Assembly: GCA_934476675.1 (NCBI GenBank)
Contig: CAKSOE010000006.1
Span: forward strand, 62,001 to 126,000
DNA length: 64,000 bases
Source: an uncultured Clostridia bacterium
GTDB taxonomy: Bacteria > Bacillota > Clostridia > UBA1381
Reading direction: 5' to 3'
A program made the position numbers and the translations under genes. Within the stretch, counting starts at the first letter, position 1; each line of letters opens with the position of its first letter. Below the pieces are notes generated by a model. The model saw only the letters and a list, made by a program, of their open reading frames with translations, did no database searches and was not told the DNA's origin. Shown here piece by piece: positions 35,904 to 44,322 of the stretch.

Positions 35904-37016
35904 ATGGCAAATTTACAGTTAAAACATGTTTATAAGAGGTACGCAGGCGGCGTTACTGCCGTAGGAGATTTCTGCCTCGATATTGCCGATAAGGAATTTA
36001 TTATTCTGGTAGGTCCGTCAGGCTGCGGTAAGTCAACTACTTTGAGAATGATCGCAGGTCTGGAAGAAATTTCAGAGGGTGAGCTTTACATAGACGGCAA
36101 GCTCATGAACGATGTGGCTCCGAAGGACAGAGATATTGCGATGGTTTTCCAGAACTATGCTCTTTATCCGCATATGACGGTATTTGAGAATATGGCGTTC
36201 GCTCTTAAATTAAGAAAGACTCCGAAAGATGAAATCAAGAGAAGAGTAAGCGAAGCTGCAAAGATTCTTGATATTGAACACCTGCTTGACAGAAAGCCGA
36301 AGGCTTTGTCGGGCGGTCAGAGACAGCGTGTGGCTATGGGCCGTGCAATCGTCCGCAGCCCGAAGGTATTCCTCATGGATGAGCCTTTGTCAAACCTGGA
36401 CGCTAAGCTCAGAGTTGCAATGAGAACGGAGATTAAGAAGCTCCACAACAGATTGCAGACAACTTTCGTCTACGTAACGCATGACCAGACAGAAGCTATG
36501 ACAATGGGTACTCGTATCGTTGTTATGAAGGACGGTCTTATTCAGCAGGTTGATACTCCGGCAAACCTTTATATGAAACCGTGCAACCAGTTCGTTGCAG
36601 GATTTATCGGTTCGCCGCAGATGAACTTCATAAACGTAACTCTTAGCAAAGAGGGCGATGATCTTTACGCTTGTTTTGCTGATGATAAGATTAAGATTCC
36701 GGAGGGCAAGGCATCTAGGCCGGAGCTGGCTCCGTACATCGGCAAGGAAGTTATTATGGGTATCAGACCTGAGGATATACATGATGAGGAAGCATTCCTT
36801 TCAGCATATCCCGACGCTGTTTGCTCAGCTCACGTAGAAGTAACAGAAATGCTCGGTGCAGAAACATATCTGTACTTAAACATTGCAGGTACACAGTTTA
36901 CCGCAAGAGTTCATCAGCGTTCAACTTCTAAGATTGGTGACGATATCAAGGTTGGATTTGAAACAAATAAAATCCACTTCTTTGATAAAGACACAGAAGT
37001 TACAATTATTAACTGA
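35904..37016 (+). CDS. ABC transporter ATPase of the MsmK/UgpC/MalK type, orphan
   Basis: A 370-residue ATPase with Walker A GPSGCGKST, Q-loop FQNYALYPHMTV, signature LSGGQRQRVAMGRA, Walker B VFLMDEP and the His of VTHDQTEAMT. The C-terminal third (from about 240) is the TOBE/OB regulatory domain of carbohydrate importers (MGIRPEDI). No permease or binding protein is nearby. In Firmicutes a single MsmK-type ATPase often powers several sugar ABC importers, so it may serve the glycan locus. It uses more of the codons seen in the ribosomal genes (CTT, GCT, CGT), consistent with high expression. A strong terminator follows. Confidence 0.9.
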   Translation: MANLQLKHVYKRYAGGVTAVGDFCLDIADKEFIILVGPSGCGKSTTLRMIAGLEEISEGELYIDGKLMNDVAPKDRDIAMVFQNYALYPHMTVFENMAFALKLRKTPKDEIKRRVSEAAKILDIEHLLDRKPKALSGGQRQRVAMGRAIVRSPKVFLMDEPLSNLDAKLRVAMRTEIKKLHNRLQTTFVYVTHDQTEAMTMGTRIVVMKDGLIQQVDTPANLYMKPCNQFVAGFIGSPQMNFINVTLSKEGDDLYACFADDKIKIPEGKASRPELAPYIGKEVIMGIRPEDIHDEEAFLSAYPDAVCSAHVEVTEMLGAETYLYLNIAGTQFTARVHQRSTSKIGDDIKVGFETNKIHFFDKDTEVTIIN

Positions 37017-37032
37017 TAACTGTACGAATTTT

Positions 37033-37062
37033 AATAAAGGGCTGCTTTGCAGCCCTTTATTT
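37033..37062 (+). terminator. Terminator of the ABC ATPase gene
   Basis: A perfect 13-bp stem AATAAAGGGCTGC with its complement, loop TTT, then a short T-rich tail. Confidence 0.85.
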
Positions 37063-37158
37063 GGTATAGCGAAAACATAATGCGGTGATTTTGTGAAATT
37101 ACCGGACAAAAACTGCTTATCAAAGAAAGGCGGCGGCTGCGCTTATGAGGTCGGAAAA

Positions 37159-37527
37159 ATGACAAACAGACATCTTGTAATATTGTTTGCGGCGGTGTGT
37201 GCCGTTTCGGCGGCGGCAGCTGCCGTAACAGGCGCGGTTCGCAGCGGCGGAACAACGGCAAAAATATATGTAGACGGAAAATTGTATAAAAGCATAGATT
37301 TAACCGGTGTGCGTGAAAGCTATACCGTTGATATAGACAGCGAAAGCGGACATAATACGATTTTAGTTGAACACGGGAAAATTTCAATGCAAAGCGCGGA
37401 TTGCCCCGATAAGCTGTGCGTGAAACAGGGAGCAATTAAGGACGGGAAAATGCCGATTGTGTGTCTGCCGCATAAAATATCCGTGTCTGTTGAAAAAAAA
37501 TCCGGTGTTGATTCGGTTTCAAGGTAA
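37159..37527 (+). CDS. NusG domain II-containing membrane-anchored protein (122 aa)
   Basis: One N-terminal membrane segment (LVILFAAVCAVSAAAAAV, about 5-23) precedes an exported NusG_II-type beta domain: KIYVDGKLYKSIDLT, NTILVEHGKISM, CPDKLCVKQGAI, PIVCLPHKISVSV. Cysteine pairs in CPDKLC and VCLP are typical of the family. Function unknown; members often neighbour Rnf or FMN-binding redox genes, which is not the case here. The start at 37159 is chosen for the GAGG at proper spacing; a GTG at 37093 in frame would add 22 polar residues without a good ribosome site. Confidence 0.78.
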   Translation: MTNRHLVILFAAVCAVSAAAAAVTGAVRSGGTTAKIYVDGKLYKSIDLTGVRESYTVDIDSESGHNTILVEHGKISMQSADCPDKLCVKQGAIKDGKMPIVCLPHKISVSVEKKSGVDSVSR

Positions 37528-37534
37528 AAATATG

Positions 37535-37564
37535 TAGACAAAACCATATATTTTGGGATATAAT
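37535..37564 (+). promoter_or_regulatory. Probable promoter of radC
   Basis: TAGACA, 18 nt, TATAAT, with the radC ATG 45 nt downstream. Confidence 0.65.
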
Positions 37565-37608
37565 AGATAAAAAGGTATGCCGCATCCGGCGGCGGAACGG
37601 AGATTTTT

Positions 37609-38307
37609 ATGGAAAAAAGTAAAAATCCTCATGCGGGACACCGCAAACGTATGAGAGAGCGATATGCCAAAAGCGGCTTTGACGGCTGGGCGGAGCATGA
37701 AGCACTGGAGTTTATGCTGTTTGATAAAATTCCCAGACGTGATACAAATAAAATTGCGCATGATATTCTGGATAAATTCGGAACGATTGAAAACGCCCTT
37801 AAAGCGCCGGAGGAGCAGCTTGTGAAAATTAAGGGAATAGGTCCCGAAACGGCAAAATATCTGCGCACCCAAGAAAAAATATATAATTTCTGCAAAACCA
37901 AAAAAACAGGAAAGAACAAAGTAACATATAATAGTAAAGCGCCGGAAAAGTTTTTCGCAGACATTTTTGACGATGACGGACATGAAAGAATGTATATGGT
38001 ATGCCTGGACGCAAAGGATAATATTCTTTGGCAGGGAATAATGTTTGAGGGCAGTTTTGATACTGTGGATTTTTCCGTGGGCGTGGTTGTGAGAATTGCC
38101 GTTTTGCATGATGCCTGCAAGGTGGTTGTTGCGCATAATCATCCGAGCGGAGCACTGGAGGCTTCACAAAGCGACTGCGTTGCCACTGCCGTCATGATGA
38201 AAGCTTTGGCAGTGGTCGGGGTAAAGCTTGAGGATCATTACGTGGTGTGCGGCAAAAAATGTCTCAGCATACTGAACAGCCATGAGCTTTCGGAATTTCT
38301 GAATTAA
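37609..38307 (+). CDS. radC: RadC/UPF0758-family JAMM-domain protein
   Basis: A 232-residue protein with an N-terminal helix-hairpin-helix region (KIKGIGPETAKYL) and a C-terminal JAMM metalloprotease-like domain whose zinc ligands are His176, His178 and Asp189 (HNHPSGALEASQSD). Named for an old link to DNA repair that has not held up; the true role is uncertain. Length and motifs are complete. Confidence 0.9.
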   Translation: MEKSKNPHAGHRKRMRERYAKSGFDGWAEHEALEFMLFDKIPRRDTNKIAHDILDKFGTIENALKAPEEQLVKIKGIGPETAKYLRTQEKIYNFCKTKKTGKNKVTYNSKAPEKFFADIFDDDGHERMYMVCLDAKDNILWQGIMFEGSFDTVDFSVGVVVRIAVLHDACKVVVAHNHPSGALEASQSDCVATAVMMKALAVVGVKLEDHYVVCGKKCLSILNSHELSEFLN

Positions 38308-38378
38308 AAATACAGTAATATTAATAAATATACACAAAAACCGCTATTAATACATAATCCGTTTTGGAATATGCGATA

Positions 38379-38407
38379 TTGACTTTTCAGATAAAATATG
38401 ATAATAT
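38379..38407 (+). promoter_or_regulatory. Promoter of the hom-thrB-lysC genes
   Basis: TTGACT, 17 nt, TAATAT, 86 nt before the hom ATG. I see no T-box or attenuator hairpin in the leader. Confidence 0.7.
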
Positions 38408-38493
38408 ATTTGATTGTAGTAATGTATATTATTCAATAATAACACAGAATCATGAAAAAACTTTGAATTGATTTTGTACAGGGAGGTATAAGC

Positions 38494-39705
38494 ATGGCAA
38501 AAGTCGCAATAATGGGTTACGGTACTGTCGGAAGCGGTGTCTATGAGATTATTAAAAAGAACACCGAAAAGCTGTTTATTAATACAAACGGTGAGCCGGT
38601 GGGGATTAAAAGGATTCTTGATATTCGTGACTTCGATGACCACCCCGAAAAAGAAATCTTTACAAAGGATTTTAACGATATTTTAAACGATGATGAAATA
38701 AGCGTTGTTGCGGAGGTTATGGGAGGACTTCATCCGGCGTATGAATTTACTAAAAGCCTTTTGGAAGCCGGCAAATGCGTTGTAACTTCAAATAAAGAGC
38801 TTGTTGCAACCTACGGTTCGGAGCTTCTGGAGCTGGCAAAGAGCAAAAATGTGAATTATTTCTTTGAGGCAAGTGTCGGCGGCGGTATCCCAATTATACG
38901 CCCGATGCACCAGTGCCTGACGGCTAATAATATTATTAAAATAGCCGGTATATTGAACGGAACAACAAATTATATCTTAAATCAGATGATTGCAAACGGT
39001 GAAACGTTTGAAACGGCGCTTAAAGAAGCGCAGGCAAAAGGTTATGCGGAGAAGAATCCGGCGGCTGACGTTGAGGGTTATGACGCGTGCAGAAAAATCG
39101 CTATCCTTGCGTCGCTTGCGTGGAGAGAAGAAATTGACTACAATGATATAGAAACAATCGGAATAACGGATATTACGCTTGAAGACGTAAAATATGCCGG
39201 TCTGGCGGGCAGAGTTATAAAGCTTATCGGATATGCCGAAAAGCTTGATAACGGCAAGGTTTATGCGTCTGTATGCCCGATGCTTGTTAAAAAAGGCGGT
39301 CCGCTTTCAAACGTAAACGGAGTATTCAATGCGATTATGGTAACGGGCGACTGTGTAGGCGACGTTATGTTCTACGGCAGAGGCGCAGGAAAGCTGCCTA
39401 CGGCATCGGCAGTGGTTGCGGACATTGTAGACGGCGTAAAGCACAGAGAACGCAGCAAGCAGATATACTGGGAAAAACCTGCACAAAGCATCTCGGCGTC
39501 AAACGACGACAAGGCATTCAGATATCTTGTAAGATGCAGTGATGAAAAGAGTAAAGCAGCCGAGATATTCGGTGAATGTGAATACATTGACGGCGGAATA
39601 GACGGTGAGATCGCATTTATAACACCGGAGCTTTTGGGAAGCGAAAAAGAGGAGAAGCTCTCCGAGCTTGCGAATGCAGTTTCGTGCATTCGTGTTATGG
39701 ACTGA
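38494..39705 (+). CDS. hom: Homoserine dehydrogenase
   Basis: Reduces aspartate semialdehyde to homoserine with NAD(P)H. The N-terminal nucleotide fold begins VAIMGYGTVGSGV; the catalytic region contains the conserved KLPTASAVVADI and GRGAGKL, and the substrate region NGTTNYIL. A short C-terminal ACT-like domain (about 335-403) is present but abbreviated relative to typical 430-residue enzymes. The gene starts the hom-thrB-lysC set and overlaps thrB by 1 nt (TGATG). Confidence 0.93.
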   Translation: MAKVAIMGYGTVGSGVYEIIKKNTEKLFINTNGEPVGIKRILDIRDFDDHPEKEIFTKDFNDILNDDEISVVAEVMGGLHPAYEFTKSLLEAGKCVVTSNKELVATYGSELLELAKSKNVNYFFEASVGGGIPIIRPMHQCLTANNIIKIAGILNGTTNYILNQMIANGETFETALKEAQAKGYAEKNPAADVEGYDACRKIAILASLAWREEIDYNDIETIGITDITLEDVKYAGLAGRVIKLIGYAEKLDNGKVYASVCPMLVKKGGPLSNVNGVFNAIMVTGDCVGDVMFYGRGAGKLPTASAVVADIVDGVKHRERSKQIYWEKPAQSISASNDDKAFRYLVRCSDEKSKAAEIFGECEYIDGGIDGEIAFITPELLGSEKEEKLSELANAVSCIRVMD

Positions 39706-40607
39706 TGGTAAAGGTGAAAATTCCGGCGTCAAGCGCAAATATGGGCGCAGGCTTTGACGCTTTGGGTGTGGCGCTTAACTTGTACAGCCGCTTGGAGGTG
39801 GAGGAAACCACGGGCGGACTGGAAATTAATACATTAAATGCCGCAGGCTTTGTGCCGAAGGACGAAACAAACCTTATCTACAAGGCTATGTCTATGTTTT
39901 TTAAGTGTGTGGGTTATAGGCCGGAGGGAATAAAAATAACTCAGGAAAGCGGCATACCCATGACAAGAGGGCTGGGCAGCAGCAGTGCGTGTATAATCGG
40001 CGGAATGCTGGCGGCAAACGTTTTGTCCGGCAGAACGCTTTCGTACGCTGAAATTCTGAACCTTGCATCACAGATGGAGGGACATCCGGATAATGCGGCT
40101 CCGGCGCTTTACGGTGGCTTTTGCACATCGTTTTTCGACGGTGAGACGGTGTTTACGAAAAGTATAAAGCTTAACCCCAAATACAGATTTGCGGTTATGA
40201 TTCCCGATTATTTTGTGGCGACAAAAAAATCAAGGGGAGTATTGCCGGAAAACGTGCCTTTGCGAGATGCGTCGTTTAATATTGCGCACGCATCGCTGTT
40301 TCAGGCGGCGCTCGTAAACGGTGATTCGGAGCTTTTGAAAGAAGCGGTAAAGGACAGACTGCATCAGCAGTACAGAAAAGCATATATTGACAGCTTTGAC
40401 GAAATTTTTGAAAAAACATATGAAGCGGGTTCGAGAGCGACATATCTGAGCGGCTCGGGACCGACAATAATTTCGATACTTGACGGAGGATATGCGAAAT
40501 TTAATTCCGAAATGAAAGAATATTTCAGAGAGAATTCGCACAAATGGAATTGTATGATTTTATCTGTGGATAACGTCGGCGCGGTGGTGTCGGAGGTCAG
40601 ACGTTAA
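39705..40607 (+). CDS. thrB: Homoserine kinase
   Basis: A GHMP kinase of 300 residues. The start MVKVKIPASSANMGAGFD is the conserved family N terminus, and the ATP loop is GLGSSSACIIGG. It phosphorylates homoserine for threonine synthesis. The ATG at 39705 overlaps the hom stop (TGATG), giving translational coupling; the in-frame ATG at 39684 would lie inside hom and lengthen the protein without homology. Threonine synthase is not in the window. Confidence 0.93.
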   Translation: MVKVKIPASSANMGAGFDALGVALNLYSRLEVEETTGGLEINTLNAAGFVPKDETNLIYKAMSMFFKCVGYRPEGIKITQESGIPMTRGLGSSSACIIGGMLAANVLSGRTLSYAEILNLASQMEGHPDNAAPALYGGFCTSFFDGETVFTKSIKLNPKYRFAVMIPDYFVATKKSRGVLPENVPLRDASFNIAHASLFQAALVNGDSELLKEAVKDRLHQQYRKAYIDSFDEIFEKTYEAGSRATYLSGSGPTIISILDGGYAKFNSEMKEYFRENSHKWNCMILSVDNVGAVVSEVRR

Positions 40608-40635
40608 TTGTTTATATTATATGGAGGTTATAAAA

Positions 40636-41844
40636 ATGGGACTTATTGTGCAGAAATACGGCGGAACGTCCGTTAAGGACGCCGAACGTGTAATGAATGT
40701 GGCAAGACGTGTAACGAACGCCTACAAGGAGGGCAATAACGTTGTTGTTGCCGTTTCGGCGCAGGGTGATACAACTGACGATCTTATAGCAAAGGGCAAG
40801 GAAATCAACCCCAATGCGTCAAAAAGAGAGATGGATATGCTTCTTGCAACGGGAGAACAGATTTCCATTTCATTGCTTGCTATGGCAATCGAAAAACTCG
40901 GTTATCCGGTGATATCGCTTACAGGCTGGCAGGCAGGCGTTGTAACCGATACGAATTACGGTGTTGCGAGAATTAAAAGAATAGATACGGAAAGAATAAA
41001 GTCGGAGCTTGACAAAAAACGTATCGTGATTGTTGCCGGATTTCAGGGACTTAATAAGTACGATGATATAACCACTCTCGGCAGGGGAGGTTCGGACACT
41101 TCGGCAGTGGCTCTTGCGGCGGCGCTGCACGCAGATGTATGCGAAATATACACCGATGTGGACGGAGTTTATACGGCAGACCCGAGAATAGCCGACAATG
41201 CGTTCAAGCTCGAATCAATATCCTACGATGAAATGCTTGAGCTTGCGTCACTGGGTGCAAACGTGCTTCATAACAGAAGTGTTGAAATGGCAAAGAAATA
41301 CAATGTAAAGCTGGCTGTAAAGTCAAGCCTTAACGATAACGAGGGCACATACGTCAAGGAGGTAGAAAAAGTGGAAAAGATGATTGTCAGAGGTGTAACA
41401 AGAGATAATGATGTTGCAAGAATATCGCTTTGCGGCGTGGAGAATACTCCCGGAAAGGCATTCCAGATATTCAGAATGCTGGCTCAGAAAGGAATAGGCA
41501 TTGACCTTATCATTCAGTCAATAGGCGACGGAAAGACAAAGGATATAAGCTTTACCGTTACCGAGGAGGATCTGACAAAGGCTTTGGAGCTTTTAGACGA
41601 TAATAAAGAAATTGTAAAAGCACGCGAGGTTAAGTATTCATCTGATGTTTCAAAGGTTTCGATAGTGGGCGCCGGCATGATGAATAATACGGGCGTTGCC
41701 GCAACGATGTTTGAGGCTCTTTATGACGCTCACATCAATATAAATATGATTGCAACCTCCGAAATCAAGATTTCGGTTCTTGTCGCAAGAAAAGATGCGG
41801 AAGCGGCAGTCGTAGCAATACATGACAAATTTCTCGGCAAGTAA
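40636..41844 (+). CDS. lysC: Aspartate kinase
   Basis: First enzyme of the aspartate pathway. KYGGTSV (about 6-12), GRGGSDTSAVALAAAL and IYTDVDGVYTADPR mark the kinase domain; two ACT domains follow (265-402), so feedback by lysine and/or threonine is likely. At 402 residues it is the length of the class with alpha/beta subunits from one gene. The start at 40636 is chosen because the ATGGAGG at 40621 serves as its ribosome site. Confidence 0.93.
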   Translation: MGLIVQKYGGTSVKDAERVMNVARRVTNAYKEGNNVVVAVSAQGDTTDDLIAKGKEINPNASKREMDMLLATGEQISISLLAMAIEKLGYPVISLTGWQAGVVTDTNYGVARIKRIDTERIKSELDKKRIVIVAGFQGLNKYDDITTLGRGGSDTSAVALAAALHADVCEIYTDVDGVYTADPRIADNAFKLESISYDEMLELASLGANVLHNRSVEMAKKYNVKLAVKSSLNDNEGTYVKEVEKVEKMIVRGVTRDNDVARISLCGVENTPGKAFQIFRMLAQKGIGIDLIIQSIGDGKTKDISFTVTEEDLTKALELLDDNKEIVKAREVKYSSDVSKVSIVGAGMMNNTGVAATMFEALYDAHININMIATSEIKISVLVARKDAEAAVVAIHDKFLGK

Positions 41845-41860
41845 TTAAAAAACAGGCATT

Positions 41861-41891
41861 AACCACAGGAGTAATTGCTCTTGTGGTTTTT
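41861..41891 (+). terminator. Terminator after lysC
   Basis: An 11-bp stem (AACCACAGGAG, one G-T wobble), loop TAATTG, T5 tail. Confidence 0.85.
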
Positions 41892-41911
41892 GTAGCATAT
41901 AAGGAGCGGTA

Positions 41912-42640
41912 ATGGAGGATAAAATTATAGGCAGAAACCCGGTGCTTGAAGCTATAAAAGCAGGGCGGTCCATAGACAAAATACTCATTAAAAAAGGAAA
42001 ATACGAAGGAAGTATAATTCCTGTTGTAAAAAAAGCAAAGGAAGCCGGAATTATTATTCAGGAAACGGAGCGGTCAAAGCTTGACGCCGTTGCAGAGGGC
42101 GGAAATCACCAGGGCGTGATTGCGTATGTCAGCGCGTATGAATACGTATCGGCGGAGGATATTCTGAACAAGGCGAGAGAAAAGGGAGAAGCGCCGTTTG
42201 TAATAATCTGCGATAAAATAACCGACCCGCATAATCTCGGTGCAATAATAAGAACGGCGAACTGCGTAGGCGCGCATGGGGTAATCATTCCCAAACGCGG
42301 CAGCGCAGGACTTAACAGCGCGGCGGTAAAAACCTCCGCCGGCGCAGTGGAGTATACGGGCGTTGCAAAGGTTACAAATATTTCCGACACGATAGAAAAG
42401 CTTAAAAAAGAAGGGCTTTGGATTGCCGCTGCGGATATGGACGGTCAGCCTATGTATGAGGTTGACTTAAAGGGCGCATTGGGAATTGTAATCGGCAGCG
42501 AGGGTGAGGGCGTAAGCAGACTCGTAAAGGAAAAATGCGATTTTATCGTAAGTATTCCGATGCGCGGTGAAATCAATTCATTAAATGCTTCAGTTGCCGC
42601 AGGCGTGGTTATGTACGAAGCGTTAAGGCAGCGGGGATAA
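41912..42640 (+). CDS. rlmB: 23S rRNA (guanosine-2'-O)-methyltransferase, TrmH/SpoU family
   Basis: 242 residues. An N-terminal substrate-binding domain (IIGRNPVLEAIKAG) precedes a trefoil-knot SPOUT domain with the three SpoU motifs: DPHNLGAIIRTA, VIGSEGEGVSRLV and IPMRGEINSLNASVAAGV. RlmB modifies G2251 of the peptidyl-transferase P loop; a tRNA methyltransferase of the same family cannot be fully excluded. First gene of a long co-directional series. Confidence 0.88.
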   Translation: MEDKIIGRNPVLEAIKAGRSIDKILIKKGKYEGSIIPVVKKAKEAGIIIQETERSKLDAVAEGGNHQGVIAYVSAYEYVSAEDILNKAREKGEAPFVIICDKITDPHNLGAIIRTANCVGAHGVIIPKRGSAGLNSAAVKTSAGAVEYTGVAKVTNISDTIEKLKKEGLWIAAADMDGQPMYEVDLKGALGIVIGSEGEGVSRLVKEKCDFIVSIPMRGEINSLNASVAAGVVMYEALRQRG

Positions 42641-42657
42641 ATAGAAAGGAATCAGAT

Positions 42658-42927
42658 ATGAAAGCGATTGTAACAGTAGTAGGCAAGGACAAAACGGGAA
42701 TTATTGCAAAGGTAAGCGCCGCATTGTATGAAAATAACGTTAATATAGAGGATATTTCACAGACAATTATGCAGGATATGTTCACAATGATTATGCTTGT
42801 GGAATTCCGTTCGGCAGAGGTGTCAATTCAGGATATAACAAATAAGCTTAATGAAGTTGCTGATGAAATGGGAATGTCCATTCATGTTCAGCGTGAGGAG
42901 ATATTCACCTCCATGCACCGTATATAA
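42658..42927 (+). CDS. ACT domain protein, UPF0237 family (89 aa)
   Basis: A stand-alone ACT domain (KAIVTVVGKDKTGIIAKVSAALYENNVNIEDI) of GcvR-like type. Such proteins sense small ligands, usually amino acids. It is 15 nt upstream of the UPF0210 gene, a pairing conserved in many Firmicutes and suggesting joint function. Confidence 0.9.
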   Translation: MKAIVTVVGKDKTGIIAKVSAALYENNVNIEDISQTIMQDMFTMIMLVEFRSAEVSIQDITNKLNEVADEMGMSIHVQREEIFTSMHRI

Positions 42928-42942
42928 GGGAGGTATGCAAAA

Positions 42943-44310
42943 GTGATAAATCCTTTTGAAATAAGAGAAACAATCGATATGATTGACAAGGAAAACCTTG
43001 ATATAAGAACAATTACTATGGGTATTTCCTTAAAAAGCTGCGCAGGGCCGGATATAGACACGGTATGCGAAAAGGTATATAATAAAATTGTAACATATGC
43101 GCAGAACCTGGTAAAAACGGGCGAGGATATAGAAAACCAATTCGGAATCCCGATAATTAATAAGCGTATATCGGTAACGCCGATTGCATCGCTCGTTGAC
43201 GCACTGGAAGAACCGAATACGGAAAAATGCGTAAGAATAGCAAAAACGCTTGATAAAGCCGCAAAAAAATGCGGTGTAAACTTTATCGGCGGTTATACGG
43301 CGATGGTGCATAAGGGATATACAAACGGTGAAAGAATACTTATAGAATCAATCCCCGAAGCACTTGCTTCAACCGAGCTTGTATGCTCAAGCGTAAATGT
43401 CGGCACGACAAGAGCCGGAATCAACATGGATGCCGTAAAGCAAATGGGCGAAATTGTAAAGCGCGCGGCGCTGCTTACCCGAGAAACACAAGGCTTTGCC
43501 TGTGCCAAGCTTGTGGTGTTCTGCAATGCGGTGGAGGATAATCCGTTTATGGCAGGCGCATTTCTCGGCGAGGGCGAGGGCGAATGTGTTATAAATGTCG
43601 GCGTATCCGGCCCGGGTGTTGTAAAGTGTGCGCTTGAAAAAGTAAAGGGTGAGGATTTTGGTATTGTTGCCGAAACCGTAAAGAAAACGGCATTTAAAAT
43701 TACGAGAATGGGTCAGCTTGTTGCGCGTGAGGCGTCAAAACGCCTTAATGTGCCGTTCGGTATAGTTGATTTGTCGCTTGCGCCTACTCCGGCTGTCGGT
43801 GACAGCGTGGCGTACATTCTGGAGGAAATGGGTCTTGAACAGTGCGGTACGCACGGCACAACGGCGGCTTTGGCGCTGTTGAATGATGCCGTTAAAAAAG
43901 GCGGAGTTATGGCGTCGGGATATGTGGGCGGACTTTCGGGTGCGTTTATTCCGGTAAGTGAGGATGCAGGTATGATTGCGGCGGCAAAATCCGGCGTGCT
44001 AACAATCGAAAAGCTTGAAGCAATGACCTGCGTCTGCTCGGTAGGACTGGATATGATAGTTATTCCCGGCGATACGGCAGCGTCAACGATTTCGGCGATT
44101 ATTGCAGATGAAGCCGCTATCGGAATGGTTAATTCAAAAACAACGGCAGTGCGTATAATTCCGGCTCCGGGTGCAAAAGAGGGAGATGTTGTGGAATTCG
44201 GCGGACTGCTCGGAACCGGCCCCGTAATGCCCGTAAAACAATATTCAAGTGAAGAATTTATAAACAGAGGCGGCAGAATACCTGCGCCGCTGCAAAGTCT
44301 GAAAAATTAA
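42943..44310 (+). CDS. PFL-family protein, UPF0210/DUF711 (455 aa)
   Basis: Full-length UPF0210 protein starting MINPFEIRETIDMI with GTG after GGGAGG. It is related in fold to glycyl-radical enzymes such as pyruvate formate-lyase but lacks an obvious glycyl-radical motif, and its activity is unknown. It pairs with the upstream ACT protein, which may regulate it. Conserved Gly-rich strings include GVSGPGVVKCAL and APTPAVGDSVAYILEEMG. Confidence 0.88.
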   Translation: MINPFEIRETIDMIDKENLDIRTITMGISLKSCAGPDIDTVCEKVYNKIVTYAQNLVKTGEDIENQFGIPIINKRISVTPIASLVDALEEPNTEKCVRIAKTLDKAAKKCGVNFIGGYTAMVHKGYTNGERILIESIPEALASTELVCSSVNVGTTRAGINMDAVKQMGEIVKRAALLTRETQGFACAKLVVFCNAVEDNPFMAGAFLGEGEGECVINVGVSGPGVVKCALEKVKGEDFGIVAETVKKTAFKITRMGQLVAREASKRLNVPFGIVDLSLAPTPAVGDSVAYILEEMGLEQCGTHGTTAALALLNDAVKKGGVMASGYVGGLSGAFIPVSEDAGMIAAAKSGVLTIEKLEAMTCVCSVGLDMIVIPGDTAASTISAIIADEAAIGMVNSKTTAVRIIPAPGAKEGDVVEFGGLLGTGPVMPVKQYSSEEFINRGGRIPAPLQSLKN

Positions 44311-44322
44311 GGAGTGATCGGA

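Noticed and set aside
40621..40635. Upstream ATG for aspartate kinase
   Set aside because: It overlaps the GGAGG ribosome site of the ATG at 40636, which gives the conserved N terminus.
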